From Clostridia bacterium (GTDB lineage: Bacteria > Bacillota > Clostridia > Oscillospirales > Acutalibacteraceae): DNA of 20,497 nucleotides. The stretch covers positions 1 to 20,497 of the forward strand of contig JAKSQR010000014.1 of NCBI GenBank assembly GCA_024404065.1. The letters are read 5' to 3'. Of this stretch, positions 1-6,589 are shown piece by piece. Numbering within the stretch: position 1 is the stretch's first letter; every line of letters starts with the position of its first letter. The position numbers and the translations under genes were made by a program. Under the pieces are notes generated by a model. That model was given only the letters and a program-made list of their open reading frames with translations. It was not told the DNA's origin and made no database searches.

Positions 1-593
1 AATACAGGACCTGCAACAAAATCTGCAGTGGTATCATCAAGCAGGTCAAGGCAATGGTTCCAAATCATAAATGCCTGCTTCTCGTTCTTTTCCACAAAGT
101 AGCCATTCTGATACATATCACCTATTTTGTAGAGTGAAACGGGTCTGCCTGCAAAGGCACCGAGGGAGTAATACTTAAATGCCATGGCATAGTCTTTCTC
201 AACATCTCTGCCGTAGTAATAGCAATAGCCGAGGTTTTCCTGAGCCTGAGCAGAGCCATTCTCAGCAGCCATTTTGTAGTAGTAAACGGCACTCTCATAA
301 TCGGGCTCACCATTTCTGCCTCTGTAGTAGAATGCGCCAAGGTCATTCATACAGTTTTCGTCACCATCTTCAATGCCTATGCCAAAGAGCTCTACAATCT
401 GGTCAAAAAGAAAATCAGGCAAAATCTCCTTAGGGTCGCAATCTGCAAGGCGGGCTGCAATATCGTAGGCTGTGTCGTCAAGCCAACCCTCATCAAGAAA
501 GTAGGTAAGGTATCTTACTGTTTCGGGGTAGCGGTCTGCATCAAGCATATTAAAAACTTCCTGAAGCTCATCTCTTATCATTTCTCTGTCCAT
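1..593 (-). CDS. Sel1-repeat (TPR-like) protein, 3' end beyond window
   Basis: Partial: it starts at ATG 593 and is still open at base 1, giving 197 visible residues. A GGAG sits seven bases before the ATG. Residues 1-75 are acidic and predicted helical. From about residue 80 there are three tandem Sel1-like units, visible from the spacing of small and aromatic residues: MNDLGAFYYRGR (82-93), AQENLGYCYYYGRD (117-130) and PVSLYKIGDMYQNGY (151-165), each followed by the AxxYYxxAA-type second helix. Sel1 repeats form alpha-solenoids that bind proteins, so a scaffold or adaptor role is inferred; no catalytic motif is visible. The start lies 10 bases after the stop of the NYN gene on the same strand, so the two are almost certainly co-transcribed and may act together. 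No signal peptide is seen, so the protein is probably cytoplasmic. Confidence 0.85.
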   Translation of the reverse strand, partial: MDREMIRDELQEVFNMLDADRYPETVRYLTYFLDEGWLDDTAYDIAARLADCDPKEILPDFLFDQIVELFGIGIEDGDENCMNDLGAFYYRGRNGEPDYESAVYYYKMAAENGSAQAQENLGYCYYYGRDVEKDYAMAFKYYSLGAFAGRPVSLYKIGDMYQNGYFVEKNEKQAFMIWNHCLDLLDDTTADFVAGPV

Positions 594-603
594 GTTATTC
601 TCC

Positions 604-2028
604 TTATTCTGGTATTTTAATCTCAAATATGCCTTCTTTATTTACTGTAAGGGTAAGGCCCTTTATATACTTATTGTACATGCTTTCCTTCTCTGCATCA
701 GAGAGCTCTGCCCTGCAGCTGAGTATAACATCATCAAGCAGGTTGTGTGCATCACCAAGGGCGAAGCTTGCGTTAAGGATATTTTCAAGCTCTTTTCTGA
801 AAACAAGCTTGAAGAAGCTGTTATCCTCAGGGGTCATAAAGGTATCAAGATAGCAGTAGAAAACGTTGTTTTCTTTAAGCACATCTCTGAAGTCGTGACC
901 GCATTTGTCCTTTTCTACCATTACAAGGTAATCTGCATCAACGTCCTCAATAACGCTCCAGAAATCTGAGTCACTTGAGGCAATAATTACGGAGTCAATG
1001 CCGTCCTTGTAAACTGCCTTTGATACGCCTGCTACAAGCTTATGGTCAACAAGTGATTTATCCTCTTTGATTCTGTCTACGCCTATTGCCTCAACCTCTA
1101 CATCATAAGTAAAGTGCTTAAGCATTGTCCATGCACGGTTTGAATAGGTGTTATCGTAATAAACTGTGATTTTATCAATCTTGTCAATTTCGTGGTCCTT
1201 GAGGCTGTCCATTGCTGCTGCAAATCTGTAAGGGTCAACGTTTTCGCCATCAATAAAAATCTGTGTTCTTTCGCCTCTGCTGATAAAATCAGAAATATTC
1301 TGCTTTACGTTGTCACTTGCGTCCTTAACCTTGCTTATATCACGGAAGAAATCGCCGTTATTCTCATAAATTATTGTAAGGATTTTTTCATCCGAATAAA
1401 GAATGTTGCCTTCGGGGCGGGGATTTTCCCAGTAAAAATATCTTTTGAAGGGGTAGCTGTCCTGATGGCTCTGGAATTTTTCGCTCTCAGGCTTTATATT
1501 TGAGGGCATCTGAAACATATATCTTATATGCTTAAACTCTACCCAATCGGGGAAAAGATTTTTAATGTTGTTAATTCTTTTTGATATTTCGTTATTTATA
1601 ATTTCAAGGTATTCATTTATATCGGAGCGACCGGTTGCTATTTCTATATTCATTCTTCTGAGGGCTTTGAAATCGTCCTTAAACTCATCCATCATATAGA
1701 GGGGCTTAAAGTCGGCTGAGGTAACTCTGATGGTGTTGCTTACCTTCTTGAATAAAAGCATAAGGTTGCTTCTTATGTTGTTAAGCACTCTTATTGCCTT
1801 TGCGTTTTCGTTACCGTCAAGCTTATCCCTGAGCTTATTATATTTGCTTTCCTCCTGAGGGATTTTTTCAAGATACTCTTCCCTTACGCCAAGCAGGTAG
1901 CCAATAGTAAAAGCAACATCTGTTGAGTAATTTCTGAAGGTTGATTTGTCAATAAGTTCACCTGTATTTTCGTCTGGTATAAAGCCTTTTAAATCCTGTA
2001 AATCTGTAATTGTGTTTGGTGCGCACAT
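604..2028 (-). CDS. NYN (PIN-like) domain protein, probable ribonuclease
   Basis: 474 residues. The ATG follows a strong GGAGG (about nine bases). Residues 1-250 are an unrecognised, mostly helical and charged region. A NYN/PIN-like nuclease fold follows at about 255-395: strand plus FIDGEN (258-263, D260), a TVYYDN strand (288-293), SLVDHKLVAG (325-334, D328) and IIASSDSDFW (348-357, D353 and D355). These are the acidic positions expected to bind the divalent metal in LabA/DUF88-type NYN domains, so the domain looks catalytically intact. The remaining 80 residues form a helical tail. NYN domains act on RNA in characterised families; the substrate here is unknown. The gene leads a two-gene unit with the Sel1-repeat gene. 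A TATAAT and a dyad lie upstream. It could equally belong to RNA processing or to a toxin- or defence-type nuclease; the sequence does not decide. Confidence 0.85.
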   Translation of the reverse strand: MCAPNTITDLQDLKGFIPDENTGELIDKSTFRNYSTDVAFTIGYLLGVREEYLEKIPQEESKYNKLRDKLDGNENAKAIRVLNNIRSNLMLLFKKVSNTIRVTSADFKPLYMMDEFKDDFKALRRMNIEIATGRSDINEYLEIINNEISKRINNIKNLFPDWVEFKHIRYMFQMPSNIKPESEKFQSHQDSYPFKRYFYWENPRPEGNILYSDEKILTIIYENNGDFFRDISKVKDASDNVKQNISDFISRGERTQIFIDGENVDPYRFAAAMDSLKDHEIDKIDKITVYYDNTYSNRAWTMLKHFTYDVEVEAIGVDRIKEDKSLVDHKLVAGVSKAVYKDGIDSVIIASSDSDFWSVIEDVDADYLVMVEKDKCGHDFRDVLKENNVFYCYLDTFMTPEDNSFFKLVFRKELENILNASFALGDAHNLLDDVILSCRAELSDAEKESMYNKYIKGLTLTVNKEGIFEIKIPE

Positions 2029-2111
2029 AATATTTCCTCCTTAATTAAATCGTGATGTAATCATACCATTAAAATTTTGGCTTTTGGTCGCATGAAGGAC
2101 GACATTTTAGC

Positions 2112-2140
2112 TTGTTCCCTTTCGGAACAATTATATTATA
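2112..2140 (-). promoter_or_regulatory. -10 box with hairpin/dyad at the start of the NYN transcript
   Basis: On the minus strand a TATAAT (2140-2135) is followed immediately by a perfect 7-bp inverted repeat, TTGTTCC-5 nt-GGAACAA (2112-2130). Transcription would be expected to start around 2128, so the dyad either forms a 5'-terminal stem-loop on the mRNA or is an operator across the start site. The -35 region is poor (near GTATTA), which may mean an activator or another sigma factor. About 85 bases of leader separate it from the NYN start. Confidence 0.5.
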
Positions 2141-2203
2141 CCACACGTCCGGTCCAATAATACGGACTGAAAACAGCGAAAAACGACCTGCTTTATTTGA
2201 TTA

Positions 2204-2233
2204 TTGAATGATAAAGAATAAAATGTTATACTA
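2204..2233 (+). promoter_or_regulatory. Promoter of the phosphoesterase gene
   Basis: TTGAAT (2204-2209), 18-bp spacer and TATACT (2228-2233), 26 bases before the ATG at 2260. It is a sigma-A-type promoter judged by eye. Confidence 0.55.
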
Positions 2234-2259
2234 ATGCTATAAATTTTTGGAGGGACGTT

Positions 2260-3363
2260 ATGAACAGAATAATCAAATCAGCTCTTGCAGTAGTGCTTAC
2301 CCTTATGGTAGTGCTTTCCTGCGTGGTTTCAGCCTTTGCTGCTACATTTACATTTAATCAGAATACCCTTGCTACAGTAGTAACTGTATCTGACTATCAG
2401 GATGATGGCACAAATATGTCAGAGCGCTTTGTAAATATACTTACAAAGATGAAAAATGATGGCCTTACCGACCCTGACTCACTTCTTATGGGCGGTGATT
2501 TTTCTAAGGTATGGCCCGACTATGCCACAATAAGAATGATGGAGCTTAAGGATAATTATCTTTCTGTATTTCCTGACGAAAAGGCAGAGTCAATCGTCTG
2601 CGTTCAGGGTAATCACGATATTGATAACCCGGCTCTTGTTAAAACAGGCTTTTATGATATGGGCGCATACTGCCTTTACGCAATAAACGAAAATGATTTT
2701 CAGTGGAATCAGTTTCTGCGTACATCATCAAAGGTTGAAAAGCTTGCAAAGGATGTAGATGCAAAGCTTACCGCCATGATTGAGAGCGGAGATAAAAGAC
2801 CTGTAATTGTAATTACTCACGTACCCCTTCACCACACAGACCGCACACTTTATGGTGATAATAAATACGCTTCATACCTTTTCAATGCTCTTAATAAAGC
2901 AGGCGAAAAGCTGGATATAGTTTTCCTTTTCGGTCATAATCATTCATCAGGCTATGATGACTACATCGGGGGCTCAGTAAACCTTCTTAAAGAGGGAGAT
3001 ACAATAAGAATTCCAAAGCCCGATGCAATCGGCGAAAACTGCTATACTGAGGAAAAGCTTACATTTACTTATGCAAACTGCGGCTATGTAGGTTACTCAG
3101 GCAACAGCACAGAGAATGGCTCTACAAATATTCTTACAGTAGGCGCTGTTGAGATTACAGAGGATACACTGAAGCTTGTAAAATACTCTGAAGACGGCTT
3201 CTACAGAGCAGATACAATTGAGAGAAAAGCTCCCTGCAGCACTGTAAATGAGATTAAAGAATACCCTGCAATTCAGAACCCTGCACTTGCACAGCTTGAT
3301 ATGCTTATAGCAAAGTTTCTTGTTAAAGTTTTTGGTTGGCTTTTAGCACTTACTTCCTATTGA
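2260..3363 (+). CDS. Secreted calcineurin-like metallophosphoesterase
   Basis: 367 residues. The start has GGAGGG seven bases upstream. Residues 1-28 are a classic signal peptide ending in AFA-A. The metallophosphoesterase motifs appear in order: SDYQ (44-47, D45), GGD (78-80), GNHD (117-120), ITHVP (186-189, H187) and GHNH (225-228, H226/H228). These ligate a dinuclear metal centre and predict hydrolysis of a phosphomonoester or phosphodiester outside the membrane. The first motif has Gln in place of the usual His (DxQ rather than DxH), a variant I recall from some family members, so activity is not excluded. Residues 346-360 form a hydrophobic/amphipathic C-terminal segment that may keep the protein at the membrane. 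It is monocistronic: own promoter upstream, terminator downstream. The substrate is unknown. Confidence 0.88.
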   Translation: MNRIIKSALAVVLTLMVVLSCVVSAFAATFTFNQNTLATVVTVSDYQDDGTNMSERFVNILTKMKNDGLTDPDSLLMGGDFSKVWPDYATIRMMELKDNYLSVFPDEKAESIVCVQGNHDIDNPALVKTGFYDMGAYCLYAINENDFQWNQFLRTSSKVEKLAKDVDAKLTAMIESGDKRPVIVITHVPLHHTDRTLYGDNKYASYLFNALNKAGEKLDIVFLFGHNHSSGYDDYIGGSVNLLKEGDTIRIPKPDAIGENCYTEEKLTFTYANCGYVGYSGNSTENGSTNILTVGAVEITEDTLKLVKYSEDGFYRADTIERKAPCSTVNEIKEYPAIQNPALAQLDMLIAKFLVKVFGWLLALTSY

Positions 3364-3375
3364 TATAATTGAAAA

Positions 3376-3412
3376 GGCACCTGTGAGCAAAATCACAGGT
3401 GCTTAATTTTTT
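3376..3412. terminator. Shared bidirectional terminator
   Basis: A 10-bp perfect stem (3377-3386 with 3393-3402, six-base loop) is followed on the plus strand by TTAATTTTTT and on the minus strand by CTTTTC. It lies between two convergent genes and can serve both. Confidence 0.9.
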
Positions 3413-3421
3413 GCGGATATT

Positions 3422-4192
3422 TTAATGTAAAAGTAACTGCCATCCTATTGCGTAAACCTCTCTGAATGCGAAGGGCAGGTAGCCAACCCAAGGGGTTTTA
3501 TAGGGGCAGGAATAAGCTTTGAAGCCACAACGCTTTGCAAAGGAAATTGCTCTGTATTCGTGAAAATCGTTAGTTACTACAGTAAGTTCATTTATTGATA
3601 TACCAAGGCCTTCAAGCACCTGCTTTGAGTTTTTCATATTCTCATAAGTGCTTGTGGATTTATCCTCAGGTATAAGCCTGTCAGGGCTAATTCCCATCTC
3701 TGTAAGTGAATTAAACATACACTGAGCCTCGCTTATGCTTTCCCCATTACCCATACCGCCTGAGAGGATTGCCTTTGACTCAGGATTTTCGTTAAGATAC
3801 CTGTAAGCAGTGTTAATTCTGCCCTTCAGATATCTGCCGGGCTCGGTGCCGTTTACCTTACAGCCAAGCACAATTATATACTCTGTTTTTGCGTCACTTT
3901 TGCTGCTGTATTTCACCACATTTGCAAGGATAAATCCCCCTGTGCCTATGCCTGTCAGCAATACGGCAAGGGCAAGGCTCACTATAATTTTACCTGCAGT
4001 TTTGCTTAAAATCTTACCGAAAAATATATTGATTTTATCAAAGAAAATTGCATAAGCAAAGGCAACTGCGGCAATGCCAAGACCTGTGATAATGCCGATG
4101 TTTATTTCACCTGACGACAGCACAGGACCTATAAAAAGCAGCACAAATACTGTACCGATAAGATATAAAATTGCTTTTATAACCTTCTTCAT
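3422..4192 (-). CDS. DUF218 (SanA/YdcF/ElyC-like) membrane protein
   Basis: 256 residues; ATG preceded by GGAG. Three hydrophobic segments (about 5-25, 31-51 and 69-92) precede a DUF218 domain at about 103-250. Recognisable parts are the strand YIIVLGCKV (105-113), KGRINTAYRYL (123-133), ILSGGMGNGESISEA (142-156), the DKSTSTYENM segment (177-186) and VVTNDFHEYRA (205-215). DUF218 proteins occur in envelope-associated settings (SanA and ElyC in enterobacteria), but their biochemical activity is mostly unsettled; a role in envelope integrity is inferred from the family only. The gene stands alone on the minus strand, with a weak promoter candidate and a palindrome upstream, and it ends at the terminator shared with the phosphoesterase. 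Confidence 0.85.
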   Translation of the reverse strand: MKKVIKAILYLIGTVFVLLFIGPVLSSGEINIGIITGLGIAAVAFAYAIFFDKINIFFGKILSKTAGKIIVSLALAVLLTGIGTGGFILANVVKYSSKSDAKTEYIIVLGCKVNGTEPGRYLKGRINTAYRYLNENPESKAILSGGMGNGESISEAQCMFNSLTEMGISPDRLIPEDKSTSTYENMKNSKQVLEGLGISINELTVVTNDFHEYRAISFAKRCGFKAYSCPYKTPWVGYLPFAFREVYAIGWQLLLH

Positions 4193-4237
4193 TTTATCTC
4201 TCCTTATAGTCAGATTTCTCTTTCCTTTTTCACATTA

Positions 4238-4253
4238 GCATAAATTTTTATGC
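4238..4253. promoter_or_regulatory. Palindrome in the DUF218 gene promoter region
   Basis: GCATAAATTTTTATGC is a 7-bp inverted repeat with a 2-bp centre, 46 bases upstream of the ATG at 4192. On the minus strand it fills the spacer of a weak candidate promoter (TTGTAC, 17 bp, TAATGT), where a repressor could act. In AT-rich DNA such a palindrome can arise by chance. Confidence 0.35.
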
Positions 4254-4300
4254 CGTACAATATATATGGATAAAATGTAAGAAAAACTTAATAAACAGTT

Positions 4301-4330
4301 AAAAAACCGGGAGCATTCACTCCCGGTTTT
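4301..4330 (-). terminator. galU: Terminator of the RING/galU operon
   Basis: A perfect 10-bp stem (4304-4313 with 4320-4329), loop of six, followed on the minus strand by a run of T (4306-4301 side). It starts six bases after the galU stop codon. Confidence 0.92.
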
Positions 4331-4335
4331 AGATC

Positions 4336-5223
4336 TTAAAATGTTTTAACAAGCTCCTTGAGATATGCCTTGAAATCCTCGCCGATTTCAGGGTGGTCAA
4401 GGGCTACCTCGCAATTAGCCTTCATAATGCCCATTTTGTTACCCATATCATAGTGCCTGCCGTCATAGGCATAAGCAAGCAGATTACCTGCCTTGCCCAT
4501 ATCGGTAAATACGTCGGTAAGGTAAAATTCCTTATCAGCAGGAGTCTTTGCAATACCCTCTGCAATCATATCCATTGCGTTTGCAGGCAATACAACTCTG
4601 CCAAGAATTGCATAAAGTGAAAGCACCTCTTCAGGCTTTGGCTTTTCGTTAATCTGCCAGCATTTCCAGAGCTTATCCTCACCGGGAATATCTGTAAGAC
4701 CAAGGCTGCAGTAAAGGTGAATAAGCTCCTCGGGCACAGCCTCAACACCTACAATGCCCTTTTCATATTTTTCATAAAGCTCTATCATCTGCTTTGTTAC
4801 GGGATTTTCGTTATTTATGATTACGTCATCACCATAAAGCACAACAAAGGGGTCGTCACCTATAAATGACCTGCCTGCAAGTATTGCGTGGGCAAGACCT
4901 TTTGTTTCCTTCTGGCGGATAAAGTAAATATTTGCAAGGTCTGCACATTCCTTTACGCTCTCATAAAGCTTTGCCTTTGAGGGATTGCCCGCAAGGTTAG
5001 CTTCAAGCTCAAATGAGTGGTCAAAGTGGTCCTCAATCAGACCCTTGCCTCTGTTTGTGATAACAAGAATATCCTCAATGCCTGATGCAGCAGCCTCCTC
5101 TACAAGGTACTGAATTGCAGGCTTATCTACAATATTCAGCATTTCCTTAGGTACGGATTTTGAAGCGGGAAGCACTCTTGTGCCAAGACCTGCAGCAGGG
5201 ATAATCGCTTTTTTGATTTTCAT
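4336..5223 (-). CDS. galU: UTP--glucose-1-phosphate uridylyltransferase
   Basis: 295 residues, the usual length. The enzyme makes UDP-glucose from UTP and glucose-1-phosphate in the cytoplasm, feeding cell-wall and capsular glycans and lipid glycosylation. The nucleotide-binding signature is intact: AAGLGTRVLPASKSVPKEML (residues 10-29). VLYGDD (128-133) carries the metal-binding Asp region, EKPKPEE lies at 193-199, and the FYLTDVF and RHYDMGNKMG segments near the C-terminus (233-265) match the family. The region around 168-175 is divergent from the usual KYG segment. Start: GAGG about seven bases before the ATG. It sits 26 bases after the RING/DUF2628 gene and before a strong terminator, so it is the second gene of a two-gene operon. 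The downstream phosphoglycosyl transferase at 7729 may draw on the same sugar-nucleotide economy. Confidence 0.95.
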   Translation of the reverse strand: MKIKKAIIPAAGLGTRVLPASKSVPKEMLNIVDKPAIQYLVEEAAASGIEDILVITNRGKGLIEDHFDHSFELEANLAGNPSKAKLYESVKECADLANIYFIRQKETKGLAHAILAGRSFIGDDPFVVLYGDDVIINNENPVTKQMIELYEKYEKGIVGVEAVPEELIHLYCSLGLTDIPGEDKLWKCWQINEKPKPEEVLSLYAILGRVVLPANAMDMIAEGIAKTPADKEFYLTDVFTDMGKAGNLLAYAYDGRHYDMGNKMGIMKANCEVALDHPEIGEDFKAYLKELVKTF

Positions 5224-5249
5224 AATTTTTCCTCTTTTATCTCTCTTAT

Positions 5250-6389
5250 TTAGTTGAAAAACCTGACGGAATTTTCAGCTATAAAATGAAGGGCGTCGCA
5301 AAGAAGGGTGTAAAGAAAATAGCAGCATACTACGTTAAGGGCAGATACTCCACCACGCCTGCGTATAAACATTGCACGCATAGCATCATCTGTAACCTCT
5401 TCGCTGATAATCTGGAAATCATCAAGAATTTTTTTGTAGTAGATATAGTTTGCAAATAATGCGGCTATGAGATTAAGCACAACCATACCTGCAAAGCAGC
5501 AGGCAGCAGGCTTTTTAAGTACACTTACAACGTGAGCGTTTATTTTATTCTGCTCAGCAAGAAGCTTTGCATACTCATCGTCGGTCATCTTATCCGCATT
5601 TGTCCTCAGCTCTTCGTTTATCTCCACAGTCCTTAAGTAATCAGGCTCAATCTGAGGGAAGTAGCTTGAGAAAATAAGTGAAAGAGCGGCAAAGCAGAGA
5701 AGCAGACCTACACCCCATTTATAAAGCTTGCGGTAGAAAAACCAGAAGGGTCCGAAGAAGAAGGCAGACCAGTTAAATGAAACCTTCTTTTTAGTGCTTT
5801 CAAGCTTAAAAAATGTTTTCAGGTAATATAAAGCGTGCTTTCTTGTATATACTGCCAGCTCGCCTGAGGTGCGCTCGCCGATTTTTTCCTCAGGGTCAAA
5901 GTCGGAAGCTCTTAAAAATACGGGACCGAGAGAAGGAATCTGAGCTATATCCATAGGTGCGCCACACTTTTTGCAGAATGTAGCGTCAGCGTCATTCTCC
6001 GCACCGCAGTTTTTACAGCGGTTGTCTGTTGAAGGACTTTCGTTTTCGTTTTTATTTTCAGAAGCAGTAAGACTTGAGCCGCATCTGCCGCATACAGAGA
6101 AATCTGCAGGGTTTTCGCTGCCACAAACAGGGCATATTACGGGTGCATCAGGGTCATTTGCAGGCTCAGGCACCTTAAAAAGCTCAGGTGCTTTATCTTC
6201 GGGTATATTATTACTGCTGTCAGCACTCCATACGAAGCCTTCTGCGTGTTTATGTTCATTTACACATCTGCCGTTTTCCATCCAGCAGGCTCTGTGCTGT
6301 GGGGTAGCACATTCGGGGCATACAACAATGTCATCCCCTTCGTGCAGATGAGAGCCACAACCAGGGCAGGGTTTATTTTCGTAGTTCAT
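5250..6389 (-). CDS. RING-like finger / zinc-ribbon / DUF2628 membrane protein
   Basis: 379 residues, start with GGAG seven bases upstream. Residues 8-46 hold C8-C11-C24-C27-H32-C35-C42-H46, the spacing of the prokaryotic RING finger family 1. Two zinc ribbons follow: C86-C89-C100-C103 and C125-C128-C139-C142. After a linker, 181-235 resembles DUF2628: YALKTFFKL, then FNWSAFFFGPFWFFYRKLYKWG (206-227) running into a transmembrane helix (225-244). A soluble loop rich in charged residues (245-290) and further hydrophobic segments (about 295-318 and 347-369) complete it. The zinc fingers are expected in the cytoplasm. No enzymatic activity can be claimed: prokaryotic RING-like fingers are mostly uncharacterised and may simply bind protein. 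It leads the operon with galU, which hints at an envelope-related or housekeeping role. Confidence 0.85.
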   Translation of the reverse strand: MNYENKPCPGCGSHLHEGDDIVVCPECATPQHRACWMENGRCVNEHKHAEGFVWSADSSNNIPEDKAPELFKVPEPANDPDAPVICPVCGSENPADFSVCGRCGSSLTASENKNENESPSTDNRCKNCGAENDADATFCKKCGAPMDIAQIPSLGPVFLRASDFDPEEKIGERTSGELAVYTRKHALYYLKTFFKLESTKKKVSFNWSAFFFGPFWFFYRKLYKWGVGLLLCFAALSLIFSSYFPQIEPDYLRTVEINEELRTNADKMTDDEYAKLLAEQNKINAHVVSVLKKPAACCFAGMVVLNLIAALFANYIYYKKILDDFQIISEEVTDDAMRAMFIRRRGGVSALNVVCCYFLYTLLCDALHFIAENSVRFFN

Positions 6390-6434
6390 TCGGATTCTCC
6401 AATACTAATAATCGTAAAATGATTATACAAGGCT

Positions 6435-6463
6435 ATATTAAACCATAATAGAATAAATTGCAA
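6435..6463 (-). promoter_or_regulatory. Promoter of the RING/galU operon
   Basis: On the minus strand, TTGCAA (6463-6458), 17-bp spacer and TAATAT (6440-6435), about 46 bases upstream of the ATG at 6389. A second TATAAT-like box (6426-6421) lacks a good -35. Confidence 0.5.
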
Positions 6464-6485
6464 ACTTTTTGTAAAAATAATAGGC

Positions 6486-6514
6486 TTTACATTTTTAATT
6501 ATATTATGTATAAT
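6486..6514 (+). promoter_or_regulatory. prfB: Promoter of the prfB operon
   Basis: TTTACA (6486-6491), exactly 17 bp, TATAAT (6509-6514). It faces away from the RING/galU promoter, with 22 bp between the two -35 boxes. It leaves a leader of about 70 bases before prfB, with no strong structure seen. Confidence 0.7.
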
Positions 6515-6589
6515 ATACTAATAAAATGAGGTACTCTGCCGAAAGACAGCAGTTAATTCATACACAAATTATTTATCTGGAGAAAATAT

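Noticed and set aside
592..969. Plus-strand reading frame of 125 codons
   Set aside because: It lies antisense to the NYN gene, which has clear motifs and an RBS; this is a shadow frame.
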